DNA of 35,931 nucleotides from the NCBI GenBank assembly GCA_014189685.1, contig DVAB01000016.1, forward strand, positions 1-35,931, given 5' to 3'. The translations under genes were made by a program, and so were the position numbers. The stretch comes from Candidatus Naiadarchaeum limnaeum. GTDB lineage: Archaea; Undinarchaeota; Undinarchaeia; Undinarchaeales; Naiadarchaeaceae. The notes beneath the pieces were generated by a model. That model saw only the letters and a list, made by a program, of their open reading frames with translations, did not search any database and was not told the origin of the DNA. Positions 24,117 to 33,315 of this stretch are shown piece by piece. Position 1 is the stretch's first letter. Every line of letters begins with the position of its first letter.

Positions 24117-25880
24117 ATGAGCAAGGCAACAATCTATCGTGTTAGCGGTCCTGTTGTGACTGTTGAAAATTTAGATGCAAGAATGTATGATCTTGTCAGG
24201 ATTGGGGAGGAGAAATTAGTTGGGGAGGTAATTAAAATTTTTGGGAATAAAACAGTTGTTCAGGTTTACGAGGAGACTTATGGAATTAAACCAGGGGAGC
24301 CTGTTGAGAACACAGGAAATCCATTATCAGTTAATCTCGGGCCAGGACTGCTAAAATCGATATACGATGGAACGCAGAGGCCACTTCCTGAATTACAGAA
24401 AATGCTCGGAGATTTTATTGAAAGAGGAGCAACTGCAAGTTCTTTGGATGAGAAAAAGAAATGGAAATTTTCCCCAAGCGTAAAAAAGGGTGACTCTGTT
24501 TCAGAGGGAGATATCATTGGGGTTGTTCAGGAAACAGAGACAATAAAACATAAAGTTTTAGTTCCTCCGAGAATTAAAGGGAAAGTAAATGAGATTTCTG
24601 AAGGCTCTTACACGATTAATGAATATATCTGTGAGTTGGATAGTGAGGAAAAAATTAAATTATCGCATAAATGGCCTGTTAGAAAAGCTAGACCGTATTT
24701 AAAAAAATTAAGGCCAGAAATTCCTCTTATAACTGGGCAGAGAATTCTTGATACTTTTTTCCCAATCGCAAAAGGCGGGACAGCTGCAATTCCAGGCGGA
24801 TTTGGAACAGGAAAAACTGTTACACAACATCAGTTGTCAAGATGGGCAGATGCAGATGTAATTTTATTTATCGGATGTGGGGAGCGAGGAAACGAAATGA
24901 CAGAGGTTCTTGAGGATTTTCCTAAATTAATTGACCCGAGAACAGGGAAGCCGCTAATGGAGAGGACTGTTTTAATTGCCAATACGAGCAACATGCCTGT
25001 TGCTGCGAGAGAGGCTTCTGTTTATACAGGGATGACGATTGCGGAATATTTCAGAGATATGGGATACGATGTTTCTTTAATGGCTGATTCAACTTCCAGA
25101 TGGGCTGAGGCAATGCGAGAAATTTCTTCCCGTTTAGAAGAGATGCCAGGGGAAGAAGGATATCCTGCTTATCTTGCTGCGCGTTTAAGCCAGTTTTATG
25201 AGCGTGCGGGAAGGGTTGTTTGTTTAGGCAAGGATCAAAGAATTGGATCTGTGAGCGCAATTGGAGCAGTTTCTCCTCCTGGTGGAGATTTTTCAGAGCC
25301 TGTTACTCAAAACACATTGCGAGTTGTGAAAGTTTTCTGGGCGCTTGATACAAGATTGGCAAACAGAAGGCATTTTCCAAGCATAAACTGGTTGAACTCA
25401 TATTCACTTTATTTGAAAACATTGGAAGAGTGGTTCGCAAAAAATGTTGGAGGAAATTTTGGGGCTTATGTTGAAAGGGCGATGGCATTGTTGCAAAAGG
25501 AGGCTCAGTTGCAGGAAATTGTTCAGCTTGTCGGAAGCGATGCCCTGCCAGAAAAAGACCGCATGATATTAGAAGTGGCAAGAATCTTAAGAGAGGGCTA
25601 TTTGCAGCAGAATGCTTATCATGATATTGATACTTATTGCAGCCTGAAAAAGCAGTTTGGAATGCTCAGAACTTTGCTGGAGTTTTATGATTTGTCCATG
25701 GCAGCTCTTGACAATGAAATTGCAATAGAGGATGTTGTTGATCTGAAAAGCAAGACAAAGATAATCCAGCTCCGCTATTCAAAAGAGGATGATTTTGAAA
25801 AAGACTTGAAAAAGGTTATTGATGAGATGCGGGATGAATTTAAAAATTTGGCAAAGAGGACAAAAGAGGTGGCTATCTAG
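24117..25880 (+). CDS. atpA: A-type ATPase catalytic subunit A
   Basis: This 587-residue catalytic subunit has the non-homologous region typical of A subunits (about 110-190) and a P-loop GGFGTGKT (227-234) where most archaeal A subunits have GPFGSGKT. The catalytic glutamate segment [13 protein letters not shown] and the [18 protein letters not shown] segment are intact. ATP hydrolysis or synthesis occurs at the A-B interfaces. There is no intein. It is preceded by GGAGATTGGAGAG as ribosome-binding region and its stop overlaps the GTG start of subunit B by one base. Confidence 0.95.
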   Translation: MSKATIYRVSGPVVTVENLDARMYDLVRIGEEKLVGEVIKIFGNKTVVQVYEETYGIKPGEPVENTGNPLSVNLGPGLLKSIYDGTQRPLPELQKMLGDFIERGATASSLDEKKKWKFSPSVKKGDSVSEGDIIGVVQETETIKHKVLVPPRIKGKVNEISEGSYTINEYICELDSEEKIKLSHKWPVRKARPYLKKLRPEIPLITGQRILDTFFPIAKGGTAAIPGGFGTGKTVTQHQLSRWADADVILFIGCGERGNEMTEVLEDFPKLIDPRTGKPLMERTVLIANTSNMPVAAREASVYTGMTIAEYFRDMGYDVSLMADSTSRWAEAMREISSRLEEMPGEEGYPAYLAARLSQFYERAGRVVCLGKDQRIGSVSAIGAVSPPGGDFSEPVTQNTLRVVKVFWALDTRLANRRHFPSINWLNSYSLYLKTLEEWFAKNVGGNFGAYVERAMALLQKEAQLQEIVQLVGSDALPEKDRMILEVARILREGYLQQNAYHDIDTYCSLKKQFGMLRTLLEFYDLSMAALDNEIAIEDVVDLKSKTKIIQLRYSKEDDFEKDLKKVIDEMRDEFKNLAKRTKEVAI

Positions 25881-27280
25881 TGAAAGAGTATAAAACAATA
25901 AATCAAATTGCCGGACCGCTTATATTTGTTGAGAAAACTGAGCCGGTTGGGTATGGGGAGCTTGTAGATGTTATACTTTCTAATAATGAGATTAGAAAAG
26001 GGCAGGTTTTGGATACTTCAAAAGATATTGTTGTTGTCCAGATTTTCGGGGAGACTGTTGGAATAGATAGAAATGCGAGAGTTAGATTTACCGGGGAGAC
26101 AATCAAACTAAAAGTTTCAAGTGAAATGCTCGGCCGAGTTTTTTCTGGATTAGGCGCTCCGATAGATGGCGGACCAGAGGTAATTCCTGAGGATGTTGTG
26201 GATGTTTCAGGGGCTGCTATTAATCCATACTCAAGATCGCATCCTGAGGACTTTATTCAGACCGGAATCTCATCTATTGATGGAATGAATACTCTTGTGC
26301 GCGGGCAAAAATTGCCAATATTTAGTGGAAGTGGATTGCCGCACAATGATATGGCTCTGCAAGTTGCAAGGCAGGCAGTTGTTCCTGGGAAAGAGGAAGC
26401 ATTTGCAGTTGTTTTTGCTGCAATGGGAATTACAAATGAGGAGGCGCAGCATTTTATTGCAGATTTTGAAAAAACAGGCGCGCTTGAGAGAGCAGTTGTT
26501 TTTCTAAATCTTGCAAACGATCCTGCTGTTGAGCGTTTGATTACTCCGAGAATGGCTCTAACAGCTGCTGAGTTTCTGGCATATAAGCAAGGAATGCACG
26601 TTCTTGTAATTTTGACAGATATGACAAATTACTGCGAGGCTTTGAGAGAGATTGGAGCTGCGCGAGAGGATATTCCTGGAAGACGGGGTTATCCTGGATA
26701 TATGTATACAGATCTTGCAACTATTTACGAGCGCGCCGGAATTATACGTGGAAAAAAAGGAAGTGTCACACAGATGCCAATTCTTACAATGCCAGGAGAT
26801 GATATAACACACCCAATTCCTGATTTAACAGGATATATCACAGAGGGGCAAATTGTTCTTGGGAGAGGATTTCATATGCAGGGAATTTATCCTTCCGTGG
26901 ATGTTCTTCCTTGTTTGAGCAGATTAATGAATAGTGGAATTGGAAAAGGAAAGACGAGAGAAGATCACAAAGCTGTTTCAAATCAATTGTATGCGAGCTA
27001 TGCTGAGGGCAGGGATTTGAGGGGATTAGTGGCTATTGTTGGAGAGGAAGCTTTGAGTGAGCGTGATAGAATGTTCTTAAAATTAGCTGAGGGCTTTGAG
27101 CAAAAATTTGTAAAACAGGGAAAATATGAAAACAGAACTATAGAACAAACACTTGATTTTGGGTGGGATTTGTTAGGAGCCTTGCCTGAGGAGGAATTAA
27201 CAAGAATTGAAGCTGAGATGATTCAAAAATACGGGCGCAAAAAGCCAAGGGAAGCAAAGGCTGTAGAGGTTAGGAAGTAA
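25880..27280 (+). CDS. atpB: A-type ATPase regulatory subunit B
   Basis: This 466-residue non-catalytic nucleotide-binding subunit begins at GTG 25880, overlapping the subunit A stop. As expected for B, it lacks an intact Walker A lysine motif: the region reads [23 protein letters not shown]. Landmarks are [14 protein letters not shown], the [15 protein letters not shown] segment and the arginine-finger neighbourhood [16 protein letters not shown]. It alternates with A in the A3B3 head. Its length is normal and subunit D follows one base later. Confidence 0.95.
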   Translation: MKEYKTINQIAGPLIFVEKTEPVGYGELVDVILSNNEIRKGQVLDTSKDIVVVQIFGETVGIDRNARVRFTGETIKLKVSSEMLGRVFSGLGAPIDGGPEVIPEDVVDVSGAAINPYSRSHPEDFIQTGISSIDGMNTLVRGQKLPIFSGSGLPHNDMALQVARQAVVPGKEEAFAVVFAAMGITNEEAQHFIADFEKTGALERAVVFLNLANDPAVERLITPRMALTAAEFLAYKQGMHVLVILTDMTNYCEALREIGAAREDIPGRRGYPGYMYTDLATIYERAGIIRGKKGSVTQMPILTMPGDDITHPIPDLTGYITEGQIVLGRGFHMQGIYPSVDVLPCLSRLMNSGIGKGKTREDHKAVSNQLYASYAEGRDLRGLVAIVGEEALSERDRMFLKLAEGFEQKFVKQGKYENRTIEQTLDFGWDLLGALPEEELTRIEAEMIQKYGRKKPREAKAVEVRK

Positions 27281-27281
27281 G

Positions 27282-27914
27282 ATGGCAGATATCAAACCAA
27301 CAAGATCTGAGCTGATTAATCTAAAGAAAAAAATTAAGCTAGCACAGGTGGGACACGATCTTTTAAAAAGAAAGAAAGACGGTTTGGTTCAGGAGTTTTT
27401 TAGAATTCTTGATCTTGTAAAGGAGCAGAGAAAAACTTTAGTTAGGAATTACAGGGCTTCTGTGAGCAAATTGGAAATAGCAAGAGCTCTTGAAGGAACT
27501 GCCTCAATTGAATCAATTGCTTTTGCTTTGAAGGATGAACCAGAGGTTATTATTCATGGAAAGAGTATTATGGGTGTTAAAGTTCCACAAATAACAACAA
27601 AATTTGTCAAAAGACCATTGTTGGAAAGGGGCTATGGGCTAATAGGAACAAGTTCTTACACAGATGAACTTGTTGAGAGCTGGGAAAATTTGCTTGAGAT
27701 GGTTGTGAGAAGTGTTGAGACGGAAACGACTTTAAAAAGAATTTTGCTTGAAATTGAAAAAACAAAGCGCAGGGTTTCGGCATTGGAGTATGTTGTTATC
27801 CCAAATATGGAAGGTGCAGCAAGTTTTATACGTTTGAGATTGGAGGAAATGGAAAGAGAAAATCTTTTTAGGTTAAAGAGAATTAAAAAGAAACACGAAA
27901 AAATTGCGAGTTAG
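27282..27914 (+). CDS. atpD: A-type ATPase subunit D (central rotor shaft)
   Basis: This 210-residue protein consists mainly of two long helices forming the coiled-coil shaft. The start PTRSELINLKKKIKLAQVGHDLLKRKKDGLV and the C-terminal RVSALEYVVIPNMEGAASFI are strongly conserved. It penetrates the A3B3 head and transmits rotation to F, C and K. It is the last ATPase gene; no AhaG homologue is seen. A small zinc-ribbon gene follows by four bases. Confidence 0.93.
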   Translation: MADIKPTRSELINLKKKIKLAQVGHDLLKRKKDGLVQEFFRILDLVKEQRKTLVRNYRASVSKLEIARALEGTASIESIAFALKDEPEVIIHGKSIMGVKVPQITTKFVKRPLLERGYGLIGTSSYTDELVESWENLLEMVVRSVETETTLKRILLEIEKTKRRVSALEYVVIPNMEGAASFIRLRLEEMERENLFRLKRIKKKHEKIAS

Positions 27915-27918
27915 AAAA

Positions 27919-28077
27919 ATGGCAGATAATTGTTCTGTTTGCGGGGAAGAATTTAAAACAGGTTTGGACGGAGTGATAAAATGCAGGAATGGGCATGAGA
28001 AAAAGAAACAGCTTTCACATTACACCTATCCATTGGATGAGCCGGGCGGATCTTATTACAAAAAAAGGCCTTATTAG
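27919..28077 (+). CDS. Small zinc-ribbon protein, 52 aa
   Basis: This gene is not in the ORF track. The frame from ATG 27919 to TAG 28077 encodes 52 residues starting MADNCSVCGEEFKTG. It has a CxxC pair (Cys5, Cys8) and a CRNGH segment (Cys22, His26) that can complete a zinc site. The tail is basic and Tyr-rich (HYTYPLD, YYKKRPY). It begins four bases after subunit D and is probably the last gene of the ATPase transcript. The role is unknown. It overlaps the end of the convergent small membrane gene by four bases. Confidence 0.6.
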   Translation: MADNCSVCGEEFKTGLDGVIKCRNGHEKKKQLSHYTYPLDEPGGSYYKKRPY

Positions 28078-28217
28078 AAAAGCTTCCCCTGCGAGAAAAG
28101 AATTGCAAAAACTATTGTTAAAACAATAATTACAATTATTGCAAAAGCAACTGTTTTGCTTCCACTGCCTTCTTTTGGTTCTTTTTCATGTTCTGTTGGT
28201 TTTGCATGTTCTACCAT
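28074..28217 (-). CDS. Small single-pass membrane protein, 47 aa
   Basis: This gene is not in the ORF track. From ATG 28217, which overlaps the DP2 stop region, to TAA 28074 it encodes 47 residues. The N-terminal part is charged (EHAKPTEHEKEPKEGSGSK) and is followed by one transmembrane helix, VAFAIIVIIVLTIVFAILF, and a short SQGKLF tail. The layout (soluble N-terminus, C-terminal anchor) resembles tail-anchored proteins such as Sec61-beta, but the residues expected for that family are not evident. It is the final gene of the cdc6-PolD transcript. Confidence 0.5.
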   Translation of the reverse strand: MVEHAKPTEHEKEPKEGSGSKTVAFAIIVIIVLTIVFAILFSQGKLF

Positions 28218-31200
28218 TTTACTAGTTTCTGTTGTTTTTCTTTTCCAAATATTGAAGTTATGCTTTTATCCAGCAGCTCTATTTGTTGTTTAAGGTAATC
28301 AGAGGTTTTATACTTTTCAACCATTTCTTTAGAAATATTTAGATATTTTTTAATTGTCCCTGGGTGGACTGTTAAAGTTAAGTTTCCCCCGCATTTAGTG
28401 CAAACTCCGCTCAAAGGAGGTCTTCTGCATTTAGAATTGCACTTTGTGCAACGGATTTTTTGTCTTGAAAATGTACGGAGATTTCCTTTTATATCTGGAA
28501 TAAAGTGAGTGTTGATTATGCGCGCTGCAACATCGCTGGCATCAACCGCTCTTATCTTTTCAGCGAGATCCAATTGTTTTTTTAATTTATCCAGCATCTC
28601 GCCCTCCGTGTAAATATTTGATAATGGGGCGTTGTTAATGTCAATAACATCATGTGTATAGAGCCAGCCATTAAATGGATCTGAGGTGTTTACAATATCG
28701 CCAAATGTTTTTATCTGAACTTTTGCCGGATCGGATTTTTGTTCAGTCAATTCATAAAATTCCAAAGGATATTGGGAAACAATATCAACGTCATAAACCT
28801 CGCGATCAATTTCAAGCGGATTCAGAGTTGTTGTTATAACAAGCGGAGCATCCATTCTTCCTCCGCGCTTGTCTGGGATAAAACTTTTTGAAAAATTCAA
28901 AAAAGCATCGAGCAATAGCATAACTGAATCTTCATCTCCATCGCAATCCCTTCGTTTTGCATCATGAAATGCTGGGTTTGCAAAGCAAACTTTTGCTTTT
29001 GTGAATCCTATAATCCTGCCAATTATTCCGGTTGAGGTGTGCGGTGCAAGAGCAACAACCAAATGCCCAAGCAGTTCTTCCTTTCTTTTTACATTATAGA
29101 ATCTTGGGTATTTGTAAAATTTTTCTAATAGGTCATCAATAAATTTAGTTGCTGAAACTAGATAAGACGTACCGCTCTCATCTCCGTAGTCGCTAATTAG
29201 TATGTCCTGCGGCTTTAACTCGAGGATCTGGTTTTCGTCTGTCAGTTTTTTTCCATCTATATCAGATGAGTATCCAAGAACTTTGAGTTTTTCAACAGAA
29301 ACCCCAATTTCAATTGGTTTAAAATGAGATAACGGAGCGTTTGTTGCATCAAAGCGGACTGTCCCGTCCTTAAAGACGCAAACATGATTTTTTGCACGCA
29401 AAATTCCTTTTTCAATTGGCTCTGGAATTTTGTATTTAGAAGTCATTCCTATTACTCCAACTAGTTTGTTCAATTTTTTTTCATTGATGTTTTTGAATGC
29501 CCTATCGACAAGCTCCTTTAGGTTTATCTCCCTCCGATCAAAGGATTTTGTTTCAATTCCACAGCTTGGGCATTTGTCTTTTGTTGTTTCGCGCCTGCAG
29601 TTTGGGCAGAAATTAATTAGTTTTGTGCGGCTTGAGCAGTTTTGGCAGTATGGAAATATTGTTTTTGAATTGCAGTTATCACATTTAAATATAGCAATCT
29701 CTGTTTTCTGGGTAACAACCGCAGTTGCTGCTTTTATCAGATCTCGAATTCTGCCTTTTGTAATTCCTGTTGGAAAAAGAACGTTTGGGGGTGGCACCAT
29801 TTTTCTTGGCTTTGCTTTCTCTGGGCGCCCCATTCTTGCACCGATATAAGTTGGGGTGCGCTTTTTTATTTTAAAGGGGGCTATTTTATTCAAGATTTCA
29901 ACAACATCTTTGCTACTGTTCTTTTCTTTTATTATTGAGAGGATTTTTTCAGCGCCTCTTTCATTTAATGAAAGAGAATATAAAAGTGCTTTTGTGTTGT
30001 TTGGACTGAGGATTACTTTCTTTCCATTAACCCCATGAAAAACGCAAAGTGCTTCAAGAATTTCTTTTAAATCTTTTGAATAAGTAAGTTCGTTCTTTTC
30101 AGAAAAGTTTTTTTCGCTCAGATAATTTACAAGGCGCTCAAGCTGTGATTTTGTTATGTCATGCCAGAAAAAAGTATACTTTGGATGCATTGGAATGTTA
30201 TAAGTTCTTGAGATCTCAACTGCTTTTTCAAAAGATGGGGCAGGATATGGTTTTTCTGTATACTCAGCAATTCGGGCGTCCTTTATTTTTCGCTCAGAGG
30301 CGGCTTTCTTAACCTCCTGTGCCCACCATTCTTCACAATACGTGCTTGGAAGAAGTTTGTGATTGTTTTCAATAAAATCGCCTGCAGAGATTAAAATATC
30401 GCCAAGATTAAGAATTTTTTTAATGGTTTTGCGATGTTTTTCTGCCTCTTCAACAGTATTTATCTGTAAAACTTCCCCATCGTCCAGAACAACAGTTGGA
30501 CCGTTTATTGTTTCACAAGGAGTTACTATTCCTGCTTTCCCAGGCAACTCGAGGCGAAGTTGAGTTCCAATTGCAATAAATTCTCCGAGAACATACATTG
30601 TTGCGGGATTTACCGCAACAGCAGAGTATCCTGTTGCCCGTGTACGCCCATATCTTAGATTAAACCCACCTCTTCTAGATGGGTGAGAAAAAACAGGTCT
30701 GCCCGCGGGTATTTCCTGCATATATTTGTCACTTCCTTCAATTTCGCTGGCCGGCTCCTCAGTTATCTCATCTATGAACTCCCCAGCTTCTTTTGTCACG
30801 TCTACAAATTTTCCTAACGCGGAAACGTCCTCGATCTCAATTTCTTGAAGCCAGGGATATTCTTCTGTAGGCGCGGATTCTATAATTGCCTCTAAGCGCT
30901 CGTGTGCATATGGAACTTCTTTGGCAACGCGCTTTACTAATAATCCTTCCAGCCATCTCCAATCCAGCCCATATTTTTCTTCAAGTGGTTTTAATTTTTT
31001 AACAAGCTTTGGGGCTTTTTGTGCAATTCCTTCTGCAACAACAAGGCACATTCCTCCGCGAACGCGGTTTGTTTCAACTCGGCCTAAGTCTCTGTAAGTA
31101 ATTACTTCAAATTCCTCTGTTGGCTCGCCATCAATGCAAACAGGAACGTTTCTTACTATAGTTTCAATCTCTTCCTGCGTTGGCATATATTGCAAGTGAA

Positions 31201-31768
31201 CGTTTCTTTTATACCAAAGTATTTCTTCCCCGTATCTTCCGATTTCCTGGAGAGTTGGCTTGTACTTTCCTAGGCCAAGAGATTTTCTCACATAGTCTGC
31301 AACAATAATTGAAAGCGCTTCTGCTGTTCCACCTGCAGCCCTTATCGGGCCGGAGTAATAGACAGAAAGATATTCAGTTCCGTCTGGGTTTTTCTTTATA
31401 CGGACTTTTGCAATTCCTTCAATCGGGGCCGAAACTGCACCCTGGGTTAAGTAGGCTAATCCTGCTCTAATCGCAAGCTCTGAAGCAGTTTCTCTATCAC
31501 TTGTCTCAGAGAGATTTTTTGATATTATATAGTCGGCAAGTTTAAACGCGACTTCTTCATCAGTCTTGTATTGCTTTTGCAGCTGCCTAATAATATCGGC
31601 TATTCCTTTTAACTCAATTAGCCCCTCTACTTTATCTGCAATATCTTTCGCGATATAAATCTCAGGAACAAGTGCATAATCGAACCCTCTTGAGCGTGCT
31701 TGCTTAGCTATTTCAAATTCTTGAAAGACTCTTTTTTCTATTTGTTCTTGGTATTCTCTAGTATTCAT
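28211..31768 (-). CDS. polC: DNA polymerase D large subunit DP2
   Basis: This roughly 1185-residue protein is the catalytic subunit of the archaeal replicative polymerase PolD. The active-site motif RDCDGDEDS is at about 939-947, in the double-psi beta-barrel core. Two zinc-binding regions are visible: CDNCNSKTIF...CPNCRRETTKDKCPSCG near 680-730 and CTKCNSKCRRPPLSGVCTKCGG near the C-terminus. No intein interrupts the gene, unlike many euryarchaeal copies. ATG 31768 (MNTREYQEQIEKR) is chosen over the ORF track start at 31792, which lies inside a palindrome. It is downstream of DP1 with a 47-base gap containing that hairpin. Confidence 0.96.
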   Translation of the reverse strand: MNTREYQEQIEKRVFQEFEIAKQARSRGFDYALVPEIYIAKDIADKVEGLIELKGIADIIRQLQKQYKTDEEVAFKLADYIISKNLSETSDRETASELAIRAGLAYLTQGAVSAPIEGIAKVRIKKNPDGTEYLSVYYSGPIRAAGGTAEALSIIVADYVRKSLGLGKYKPTLQEIGRYGEEILWYKRNVHLQYMPTQEEIETIVRNVPVCIDGEPTEEFEVITYRDLGRVETNRVRGGMCLVVAEGIAQKAPKLVKKLKPLEEKYGLDWRWLEGLLVKRVAKEVPYAHERLEAIIESAPTEEYPWLQEIEIEDVSALGKFVDVTKEAGEFIDEITEEPASEIEGSDKYMQEIPAGRPVFSHPSRRGGFNLRYGRTRATGYSAVAVNPATMYVLGEFIAIGTQLRLELPGKAGIVTPCETINGPTVVLDDGEVLQINTVEEAEKHRKTIKKILNLGDILISAGDFIENNHKLLPSTYCEEWWAQEVKKAASERKIKDARIAEYTEKPYPAPSFEKAVEISRTYNIPMHPKYTFFWHDITKSQLERLVNYLSEKNFSEKNELTYSKDLKEILEALCVFHGVNGKKVILSPNNTKALLYSLSLNERGAEKILSIIKEKNSSKDVVEILNKIAPFKIKKRTPTYIGARMGRPEKAKPRKMVPPPNVLFPTGITKGRIRDLIKAATAVVTQKTEIAIFKCDNCNSKTIFPYCQNCSSRTKLINFCPNCRRETTKDKCPSCGIETKSFDRREINLKELVDRAFKNINEKKLNKLVGVIGMTSKYKIPEPIEKGILRAKNHVCVFKDGTVRFDATNAPLSHFKPIEIGVSVEKLKVLGYSSDIDGKKLTDENQILELKPQDILISDYGDESGTSYLVSATKFIDDLLEKFYKYPRFYNVKRKEELLGHLVVALAPHTSTGIIGRIIGFTKAKVCFANPAFHDAKRRDCDGDEDSVMLLLDAFLNFSKSFIPDKRGGRMDAPLVITTTLNPLEIDREVYDVDIVSQYPLEFYELTEQKSDPAKVQIKTFGDIVNTSDPFNGWLYTHDVIDINNAPLSNIYTEGEMLDKLKKQLDLAEKIRAVDASDVAARIINTHFIPDIKGNLRTFSRQKIRCTKCNSKCRRPPLSGVCTKCGGNLTLTVHPGTIKKYLNISKEMVEKYKTSDYLKQQIELLDKSITSIFGKEKQQKLVKW

Positions 31769-31791
31769 TTTCGAACTCCTGTGAGACAGCA

Positions 31792-31808
31792 CGGAAACTT
31801 TGTTTCCG
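31792..31808 (-). promoter_or_regulatory. Hairpin in the DP1-DP2 gap
   Basis: CGGAAAC-TTT-GTTTCCG is a perfect 7-bp inverted repeat with a 3-base loop in the only real gap of the cdc6-DP1-DP2 operon, 24 bases upstream of the DP2 start. It shares its GGAA..CTTTG..TTCC core with the leader hairpin at 18175-18199. Confidence 0.6.
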
Positions 31809-31815
31809 AATCATT

Positions 31816-33315
31816 TTAAAATTCTAATAATCTTATTTGCCTTGTTTTTAAATTTAGGAGGGGCACCCTAGCGGGAGTTGGCTCGTGGCCGAGGAATTTT
31901 TGAAAATCTGTTACGTCCTGCCATGTTCCTGAGTTTATCAAAGTCACCCCCCTGTAATTAACAGCTCCGTTTGAATGAACGTGGCCAGTATGTATAATAT
32001 CTATATCCTCAGGAATTGCGAGGGGGTCTGATTCAAATTCTGCAGTCACTATTCCGCTTTCATATTGTGGGCTAAGATGTCTTTTTTTAAGCAGAGTTAG
32101 CATAACTTTCTCAGGATGTTTATAACCATCTTTTAAATTTGGATTCTGTGGGACTATAGTATCAATTGAGGTTCCATGATACAGTAAAACATTCAGCCCG
32201 TTGTTTTCCTGCGGGCGAATTTTAACAATGCCTGGGCTTGAAATTAATGTTGTGTTAGGCAGTTCGTATAAATCAGGAGCAACGTCTTTTTCAATTGGTG
32301 GTTGGGGTTGGGCTAATCGAACATAATCGTGGTTTCCTGGGCACATGATTATCTGAATGCTTTCCGGGATTTTTTCAAAAAATTTTGCGGTTTCTTTATA
32401 CTGGGCAAAAATGTCCCTAATATTGAGCTCTTTTTCCTGCCCAGGATAGACTCCGATTCCGTCAACAATATCACCTGCAACAAAAATATATTTTAAATTA
32501 TCAATTAATTCTGCCTGTTCTTCCCAGATAAGCGCCCCTGTTTCTTTTCCATTAATAAAAGCGAGCATGTTTTCAAATTTGTCAGAGAGGAATTTTTTAC
32601 TTCCAACATGGACGTCGCTTAAAAAAGCCGCGTAAACAGTATTTTCTAAAGTTTTTAACTCTTTTTTTATGGGCAAGTCTGGGACTGTTATTTCTTCAAC
32701 AAAAATCACGCCTTTGTTTATTGTTCCTGTTATCCCTATCACTTCATCAAAAAGCATTTCCTCTGCCTGAGGTATGAGCTCTTTATTGGTTATGATTGCG
32801 GTTGTTTCTCCAGATAAGTCCTCGAGTTTAAGTATAATGTTCCCACGGTGTGTTTTTCTTCTATCTGAGATAATTCCAATAACACTAACTTTTTCATTAT
32901 TAATTTTTTTCAGGTTAGAAATGGACTGAACATTTTTAAGTCTGTTTTGTAAGTATCGTTTGTACTGATTAAAACGCATTGCAAAATATTTAGAAATGTC
33001 CTTTATACTTTCAAGGGGTTTTGTGCTTGCATAGTTAGCGACGATCTCAACTCGTTCCCTGGTGGTTTTTTGTTTTGCTTCTTTTAAAGGTTGGGCTTGG
33101 GCAAGGTGTTTTGGGAGTATCAGAAACTCATCGGATTCTTTTAACTGTAAAATGAGTTGCTCTACCCTCTCGTTTGGGTTCGGGTGTTGTGCTAAAAGCT
33201 CAAGTGCGTTTTTTGCTATCTGCAGCCTGCTGGCTAGAATTCTTTTCAAAAGCTCGTGCTTTAATTCGCCTGTCTGGGTTTTTGGGGAATCAAATCCACC
33301 AAGTGTTAAGCTCAT
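31816..33315 (-). CDS. polB: DNA polymerase D small subunit DP1 (exonuclease)
   Basis: This 499-residue protein has an OB-fold region (about 141-210: VSVIGIISDRR, LKLEDLSGETTAIIT) and a calcineurin-like phosphoesterase domain. Metal motifs are FLSDVHVG (232-238), AGDIVDG (280-286), CPGNHDY (325-331) and HTGHVH (442-447), so the 3'-5' proofreading exonuclease should be active. The N-terminal 130 residues are a helical region. Its ATG overlaps the cdc6 stop (ATGA), coupling it to the initiator. Confidence 0.94.
   Translation of the reverse strand: MSLTLGGFDSPKTQTGELKHELLKRILASRLQIAKNALELLAQHPNPNERVEQLILQLKESDEFLILPKHLAQAQPLKEAKQKTTRERVEIVANYASTKPLESIKDISKYFAMRFNQYKRYLQNRLKNVQSISNLKKINNEKVSVIGIISDRRKTHRGNIILKLEDLSGETTAIITNKELIPQAEEMLFDEVIGITGTINKGVIFVEEITVPDLPIKKELKTLENTVYAAFLSDVHVGSKKFLSDKFENMLAFINGKETGALIWEEQAELIDNLKYIFVAGDIVDGIGVYPGQEKELNIRDIFAQYKETAKFFEKIPESIQIIMCPGNHDYVRLAQPQPPIEKDVAPDLYELPNTTLISSPGIVKIRPQENNGLNVLLYHGTSIDTIVPQNPNLKDGYKHPEKVMLTLLKKRHLSPQYESGIVTAEFESDPLAIPEDIDIIHTGHVHSNGAVNYRGVTLINSGTWQDVTDFQKFLGHEPTPARVPLLNLKTRQIRLLEF

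Noticed and set aside
29430-29849. 139-aa plus-strand ORF inside DP2 and similar long ORF-track entries (for example 5631-6023, 11849-12202)
   Set aside because: They are antisense shadows of strongly conserved genes, with Phe/Ser/Leu-rich low-information translations and no ribosome-binding site or family similarity.
28211-31768. Possible intein in PolD DP2 (also considered for AtpA)
   Set aside because: The protein has normal length and an uninterrupted active-site region; no intein splice motifs are visible.
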